A stretch of DNA of 35,507 nt, taken from Clostridia bacterium. GTDB taxonomy: Bacteria > Bacillota > Clostridia > Oscillospirales > CAG-272. This document shows, in pieces, positions 31,975 through 35,507 of the stretch. The translations under genes and the position numbers were made by a program. The notes beneath the pieces are model-generated. The model saw only the letters and a list, made by a program, of their open reading frames with translations. It was not told where the DNA came from and searched no databases. Position 1 is the stretch's first letter, and every line of letters starts with the position of its first letter. The stretch spans positions 1-35,507 of the forward strand of contig JAFZRM010000203.1 in NCBI GenBank assembly GCA_017619885.1, read 5' to 3'.

Positions 31975-33453
31975 ATGAAAAAAGCGTTTTGCCTGCTTTT
32001 TGCACTGCTTATCGCGGTATCCGCGGCGTTCGCCGCCGGATGCGCGGGGAGCGGACTGCCTGCGCCCGATACGACAGGCGAGGACGAGTCGACTGTGACG
32101 GCGGCGCCGGAGGATACGTCGCTGCCCGACGGGCTGCCGGAGACGGATTTCGGCGGAAGGACGTTCAGGATAATCACGTCCGAGGTCTCCGCGAAAGACG
32201 TCTTCACCGAAGATCACATGACGACCGATACGCTGCACGACGCCGTGCTCACGCGAAATCTCAACGTTGAGGACCGCTTCAAGATCAAACTCGACGTGAC
32301 GGTCGACAGTTACGCGGCGGTCACGAACAGAGTGAGCAGAGCGGTGAAGTCAGGATCCGACGAATACGACCTGTGCTTCGCGCACATGGTGAACGGCGCC
32401 ACGCTCGCGCAGAACAACTACGTCCTGCCGTTCGAGAAACTGCCGTACGTGGATCTTTCAAAGCCGTGGTGGGACGCCGACGTCGGAAACGGGTTCTCGA
32501 TACGCAACAATCTGATGATGCTCAACGGCGATATAAGCCCGACGAGCTTCAGCATGACCTCGTGCCTGTATTTCAATAAGAGCATATTCGACAAAAACGA
32601 CCTTGAATATCCGTACCGCCTCGTCCGCGAGGGAAAATGGACGTTCGACCGGCTGATAGAATACACGAAGGATATATCTCAGGATATGGACGGAGACGGC
32701 AAGATCAGCCGCGACAGCGACGCGGATATCTTCGGTCTGACCTCGTATTTCTTGAACGTTCCGTATTCGTTCTATTACGCCGCGGGCGGTATGCTGATAA
32801 CGAAGGACGAGAACGACGTGCCGTATTTCGAGCCGCAGGTCGAGCGCGACACGGCGATCTACGCGAAGATCTACGAGACGATAATAACGAACAAGGCGAA
32901 TTTCGAGACGGAGGAGGCTTACGAGCTGAACGTCATAAAGATCTTCGTCGACGGGCGCGCGATGTTTTACGACGCGAACCTCGATCACTCCGCGCAGTTC
33001 ATGCGCGATATGGATAACGATTACGGGATCCTGCCGGAGCCGAAATTCGACGAGTCGCAGCAGAATTACCAGTCGTTCGTAAACGGCGCGATAAGCATGA
33101 TATGCGTCCCCGCGTCGGTGAAGGCGGAAAACCGCGAATTTGTGTCGATCATAATCGAGGCGCTCGCGAGCGAAGCGTATAACGTCGTGACCCCGGCGCT
33201 GTCCGAAACGTACCTGAAGCGCAAGATGACGCGCGACGCAGAATCGGCGGATATGATAGATATAATAGTCAGACACCGCGTGTTCGATATGGCGTACGTC
33301 AATATGTGGGAAGGCGTCGGATCATACGTCCGCGACCTGTTAAGACAGAAATCGGAGAACGGCGTCGCATCAAAGCTGAAGAGCTATACGAAACAGACGC
33401 AGAAGAAAATAAGCAACATCGTCAAAGCGTTTGACGACAGCCTGAAGGATTGA
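31975..33453 (+). CDS. Extracellular solute-binding lipoprotein (ABC-type, orphan)
   Basis: This is a 492-residue lipoprotein; the ATG at 31975 has AGGAG about ten bases upstream and is preferred over the in-frame ATG at 31954. The signal peptide ends in the lipobox AFAAGC with Cys23. After a short Thr/Asp/Glu linker the mature part begins DFGGRTFRIITSE, then an alternating alpha/beta domain with YDLCFAHMVNGATLAQNNYV, FSMTSCLYFNKSIFDKN, DIFGLTSYFLNVPYSFYYA and YGILPEPKFDESQQNYQSFV. This is typical of the large sugar-type solute-binding proteins (family 1) of Clostridia. No ABC permease or ATPase is nearby, so it would have to work with a transporter encoded elsewhere, or sense or scavenge a ligand alone. 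The ligand is unknown. It is followed by a terminator at 33466-33495. Confidence 0.88.
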   Translation: MKKAFCLLFALLIAVSAAFAAGCAGSGLPAPDTTGEDESTVTAAPEDTSLPDGLPETDFGGRTFRIITSEVSAKDVFTEDHMTTDTLHDAVLTRNLNVEDRFKIKLDVTVDSYAAVTNRVSRAVKSGSDEYDLCFAHMVNGATLAQNNYVLPFEKLPYVDLSKPWWDADVGNGFSIRNNLMMLNGDISPTSFSMTSCLYFNKSIFDKNDLEYPYRLVREGKWTFDRLIEYTKDISQDMDGDGKISRDSDADIFGLTSYFLNVPYSFYYAAGGMLITKDENDVPYFEPQVERDTAIYAKIYETIITNKANFETEEAYELNVIKIFVDGRAMFYDANLDHSAQFMRDMDNDYGILPEPKFDESQQNYQSFVNGAISMICVPASVKAENREFVSIIIEALASEAYNVVTPALSETYLKRKMTRDAESADMIDIIVRHRVFDMAYVNMWEGVGSYVRDLLRQKSENGVASKLKSYTKQTQKKISNIVKAFDDSLKD

Positions 33454-33465
33454 ATAAGGAAAAAG

Positions 33466-33495
33466 AGAACCGCCGGATCCGGCGGTTCTTTTTTT
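33466..33495 (+). terminator. Intrinsic terminator of the solute-binding gene
   Basis: A perfectly self-complementary 24-base stretch (33466-33489) starting AGAACCGCC and ending GGCGGTTCT is followed by a run of T to 33495. Confidence 0.92.
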
Positions 33496-33506
33496 ATAAA
33501 AAAAAC

Positions 33507-33610
33507 GGTGTCCCTGCGGGACGAATTGTGCGCCTGCGGCGCCTTTGGGGACTCCCCGCCCCCCTATCCGGGCCCCCCAAAAATTCGTCGCGAAAGCGAC
33601 TCATTCGTTT
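33507..33610. repeat. GC-rich intergenic repeat element, copy A
   Basis: Ordered words GGTGTCCCTGCGGGA, CGAATTGTGCGCCT, GGGGACTCCCC, CCCCCTATCCGGG and CCCCC recur, in the same order with small changes, in copy B at 35352-35507. Copy A ends in ATTCGTCGCGAAAGCGACTC, which can fold. No ORF is supported. It lies between a terminator and the promoter at 33625. Confidence 0.75.
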
Positions 33611-33624
33611 TTTGTGATTTGCGC

Positions 33625-33653
33625 TTGACAAATCACGTTATTGAGATTACAAT
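33625..33653 (+). promoter_or_regulatory. Sigma-A promoter of the MBL-fold hydrolase
   Basis: TTGACA (33625-33630), 17-base spacer, TACAAT (33648-33653). An overlapping TATAAT a few bases later (33653-33658) has a longer, less favourable spacer. Confidence 0.82.
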
Positions 33654-33703
33654 ATAATTGAAGCAGATGCCGGCAAAAATCATATGCGGAAAGGGCGAGG
33701 ATC

Positions 33704-34342
33704 ATGATAAACAGAATACGCGTTTTTAAACAGAATCACGTAAGGATAATTTCCGAGGGCAGAGAAATACACGTCGATCCGTTTCAGACCGATGAGGCGG
33801 CAAACAGCGCGGATTTCATATTTATAACGCACGACCATTACGATCATTTCTCGGTCAAGGACGTCGAACGCACGGCAAATCAAAACACCGTCCTCGTCGT
33901 TCCGGAAAATATGCGCGGCAAGGCCGAGGCGGCGGGAAAGTACGTAAAAAAGATCGTGACCGTGGCGCCCGGGGGATCGTACGTGATCGACGGCCTTGAA
34001 TTTGAAACGGTGCCGGCGTATAATATCGGCAAGCCGTTTCACCCGAAGAGCGCCGGCTGGGTCGGATATATTCTGAAAACCGAAGGAAAACGCATTTACG
34101 TCGCCGGAGATACCGACGCGACGGAAGAAGCCATGTCCGTGAAATGCGATATCGCTCTCGTCCCCGTCGGCGGAACGTACACGATGGACGCCGGACAGGC
34201 GGCGAAGCTCGTGAATACGATCAAGCCCGAGTTTGCCGTTCCCGTTCACTACGGCGGGGTCGTCGGCAGAAAAAAAGACGGTCTCGATTTTCAGAAGGCC
34301 GTCGACAAAGATATACAAGTGGTTTTAAAGATCGGGACTTGA
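33704..34342 (+). CDS. Metallo-beta-lactamase-fold hydrolase (UlaG/UPF0173-like)
   Basis: This is a 212-residue cytosolic protein with the short UlaG-type metallo-beta-lactamase fold. Metal motifs are ITHDHYDHFS (His43, His45, Asp47, His48), VAGDTDAT (Asp136) and AVPVHYGG (His182). UlaG is an ascorbate-6-phosphate lactonase, but proteins of this length are mostly uncharacterised metal-dependent hydrolases acting on phosphate esters or lactones, so the substrate is open. GGGCGAGG lies upstream of the ATG. Single-gene unit between the promoter at 33625-33653 and the hairpin at 34377-34407. Confidence 0.92.
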   Translation: MINRIRVFKQNHVRIISEGREIHVDPFQTDEAANSADFIFITHDHYDHFSVKDVERTANQNTVLVVPENMRGKAEAAGKYVKKIVTVAPGGSYVIDGLEFETVPAYNIGKPFHPKSAGWVGYILKTEGKRIYVAGDTDATEEAMSVKCDIALVPVGGTYTMDAGQAAKLVNTIKPEFAVPVHYGGVVGRKKDGLDFQKAVDKDIQVVLKIGT

Positions 34343-34376
34343 AAAGTCTGCCGGACGAAACGACTTGATACGAAAA

Positions 34377-34407
34377 CAAGCCGCCGTATTACGTATACGG
34401 CGGCTTG
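34377..34407. terminator. Bidirectional terminator between convergent genes
   Basis: A 13-bp perfect stem (34377-34389 with 34395-34407, loop TACGT). On the minus strand it is followed by TTTTCG and serves the PHP gene (stop at 34419); on the plus strand it is followed by CTGTTTCTG and serves the MBL-fold gene. Confidence 0.85.
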
Positions 34408-34418
34408 CTGTTTCTGCG

Positions 34419-35237
34419 TTATCTTGGTTCGGGTATGAATTTGTCTTCCTCGCAAAGTCCGAGTGTTTTTACTATCTCCCTGAAATTATCGACGGCTTTG
34501 TCGAGCTCGCCCGGATGATGGGCGTCGCTTCCGAGATAGAATTTACAGCCGCACTCCTTCGCTATCCTGTACGGACGGTATATCGTCTCTTTTTCCTCGC
34601 CTTCGTGCGCAAAAGCGTCGAAATTCAGCTCTATGCCGATTCCCTTTTTCGCGGCTGACGAAAACAGCTCGGAAAACGTCTGATCGGGGATCCCGTCAAG
34701 CAGTCTCTTCATCCCCTTTTTCGCGTGGTGGCACGCGAGCGAGCACGTCAGATGCGCCAGACCGATCTTATGAAACGGCAGATCAGCGGAAAGCAGGCGC
34801 TCGAACCGCTCGATATAGAGCTCGCGGCGGCGCTTTATCCCGTTCTCGTCGTAGCCGATGCTCGCGTCGAGAGTATAGCCGTCCATGTGAAGATGCGTCG
34901 TCGGGATTATCACAAAATCGAGCGCTTCGACCGTTTTGTCGCTTATGCCTATCGTGAAATACTTGTCCATCTCCGTCTCGCATCCGAAAAGGAAGCGGAC
35001 GTTTTCCGCCTGCGGCAGCGGCAGAGCCTCTTTTATATGATCAAGATCCTGTGCCGCGTACCAGCCGGAAGCGCCGGGTACGGCGGGATCCCAGAAATGA
35101 TCCGTCAGACAGACCGTCGACAATCCGTTGTTTATTGCGTATTCAAGTATCCTGCCGGTCGTTTGCCCGGGATCCGAGGAGCAGAGCGAAAGCTGCGAAT
35201 GTATGTGCAGATCGTGATCGATGACGAAAGGTTTCAT
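34419..35237 (-). CDS. PHP-domain phosphoesterase (histidinol-phosphatase-like)
   Basis: This is a 272-residue cytosolic metal-dependent phosphoesterase of the polymerase and histidinol phosphatase (PHP) family. Metal-binding motifs in order: DHDLHIHS (Asp9, His11, His13), CLTDHFWD (Asp46, His47), FGCETEMD, PTTHLHM, KIGLAHLTCSLACHH and LGSDAHHPGEL. The arrangement matches HisK-type histidinol-phosphate phosphatases, but there are no histidine genes beside it, so it may be one of several paralogues with another phosphate ester as substrate. GGAGG lies seven bases upstream of the ATG, and the promoter is at 35273-35301. Confidence 0.92.
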   Translation of the reverse strand: MKPFVIDHDLHIHSQLSLCSSDPGQTTGRILEYAINNGLSTVCLTDHFWDPAVPGASGWYAAQDLDHIKEALPLPQAENVRFLFGCETEMDKYFTIGISDKTVEALDFVIIPTTHLHMDGYTLDASIGYDENGIKRRRELYIERFERLLSADLPFHKIGLAHLTCSLACHHAKKGMKRLLDGIPDQTFSELFSSAAKKGIGIELNFDAFAHEGEEKETIYRPYRIAKECGCKFYLGSDAHHPGELDKAVDNFREIVKTLGLCEEDKFIPEPR

Positions 35238-35272
35238 TGTTTGCCTCCGGTGTTGATTGTTATCCCGGATCT

Positions 35273-35301
35273 ACGATATCACAAAAGACGGGATTTGTCA
35301 A
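35273..35301 (-). promoter_or_regulatory. Sigma-A promoter of the PHP gene
   Basis: On the minus strand, TTGACA (35301-35296), 17-base spacer ending in TGTGA, TATCGT (35278-35273). The -10 is weak but has the extended TGA. Confidence 0.72.
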
Positions 35302-35351
35302 TATAATATCCGAAAACCCGCGGCGGATTTGAAAATGTTGATCGGGATATA

Positions 35352-35507
35352 AGGTGTCCCTACGGGAACCCCCGCCGCTCTCGAGTTCGCGGCGGGGACC
35401 CCCTACCGCGGGACGAATCGTGCGCCTCGTTCCTCGGCGCGTCAGGGGGTTCCCCTTCCCCCTATCCGGGAACCCCCACCGCTGTTCGCGGCGGGGAACC
35501 CCGGCAC
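35352..35507. repeat. GC-rich intergenic repeat element, copy B (runs to window end)
   Basis: It contains GGTGTCCCTACGGGA, CGGGACGAATCGTGCGCCT, GGGGGTTCCCC, CCCCCTATCCGGG and ACCCCC in the order seen in copy A. In addition it has inserted hairpins such as CCCCGCCGC with GCGGCGGGG (about 35380-35400), a further GCGGCGGGG near the end, and GGTTCCCC with GGGAACCCC arms. It may continue past the window. No ORF is supported. Confidence 0.75.

Noticed and set aside
33507..33610. Protein-coding gene or riboswitch in the spacer before the MBL-fold gene
   Set aside because: No start with a ribosome binding site; the element lies upstream of the promoter at 33625, so it is not part of the leader, and it recurs at 35352-35507 as a repeat.

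Overview
The window looks like a chromosomal segment of an uncultured, fairly GC-rich Clostridia-type Firmicute, probably from a gut or rumen community. The evidence is Gram-positive: GGAGG-type ribosome binding sites, TTGACA/TATAAT promoters with 17-bp spacers, lipoproteins and C-terminal membrane anchors on Thr/Glu/Pro-rich linkers, a VanY-type carboxypeptidase pair, an Eis-type acetyltransferase and many carbohydrate-handling proteins. The taxon is inferred from protein style only; no rRNA or marker gene is present. I see no phage, insertion sequence or CRISPR array.

Layout. 1-2700 (minus strand): a tRNA-Gln with its own promoter and terminator, a small helical protein, and two tandem VanY-type D,D-carboxypeptidase lipoproteins behind one promoter. 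2730-7269 (plus): a PfkB-like protein that has lost its catalytic motif, a membrane-anchored endo-beta-N-acetylglucosaminidase, a dCMP deaminase and an Eis-like acetyltransferase. 7347-11049 (plus): an SPFH protein with three zinc ribbons, then a coupled trio (single-pass membrane protein, WbsX/GH99-like enzyme, Thr-rich lipoprotein). 11135-13614 (minus): an orphan EctB-type aminotransferase followed by two paralogous small membrane proteins. 13716-16051 (plus): a secreted protein with two repeated domains and a very good 35-codon ORF behind it. 16064-18835 (minus): a 904-residue GH106-like glycoside hydrolase.

18933-27785 (plus) is the most interesting block: five tightly packed genes behind one promoter. 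Two membrane-tethered McrB-type AAA+ ATPases flank a coiled-coil protein with a DUF2357-like N-terminal region. They are followed by a small membrane-anchored beta-rich protein and a 1351-residue two-TM extracellular protein with MBG/YDG repeats around a transglutaminase-like Cys-His-Glu core. No nuclease is visible. I suggest an envelope-directed AAA+/transglutaminase system, analogous in logic to MoxR-DUF58-transglutaminase operons but built from McrB-family parts.

27829-29779 (minus): GTP-type PEP carboxykinase. 29853-31855 (plus): a small HEEGH-containing membrane protein and a MATE exporter. 31880-33495 (plus): an orphan solute-binding lipoprotein. 33625-34407 (plus): a UlaG-like metallo-beta-lactamase-fold hydrolase. 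34419-35301 (minus): a PHP-domain phosphatase. Two related GC-rich intergenic elements lie at about 33507-33610 and 35352-35507. Gene-free gaps are all under 300 bases and are covered by the promoter, terminator and repeat entries. Most start codons were re-chosen from ribosome binding sites, as stated in the entries.
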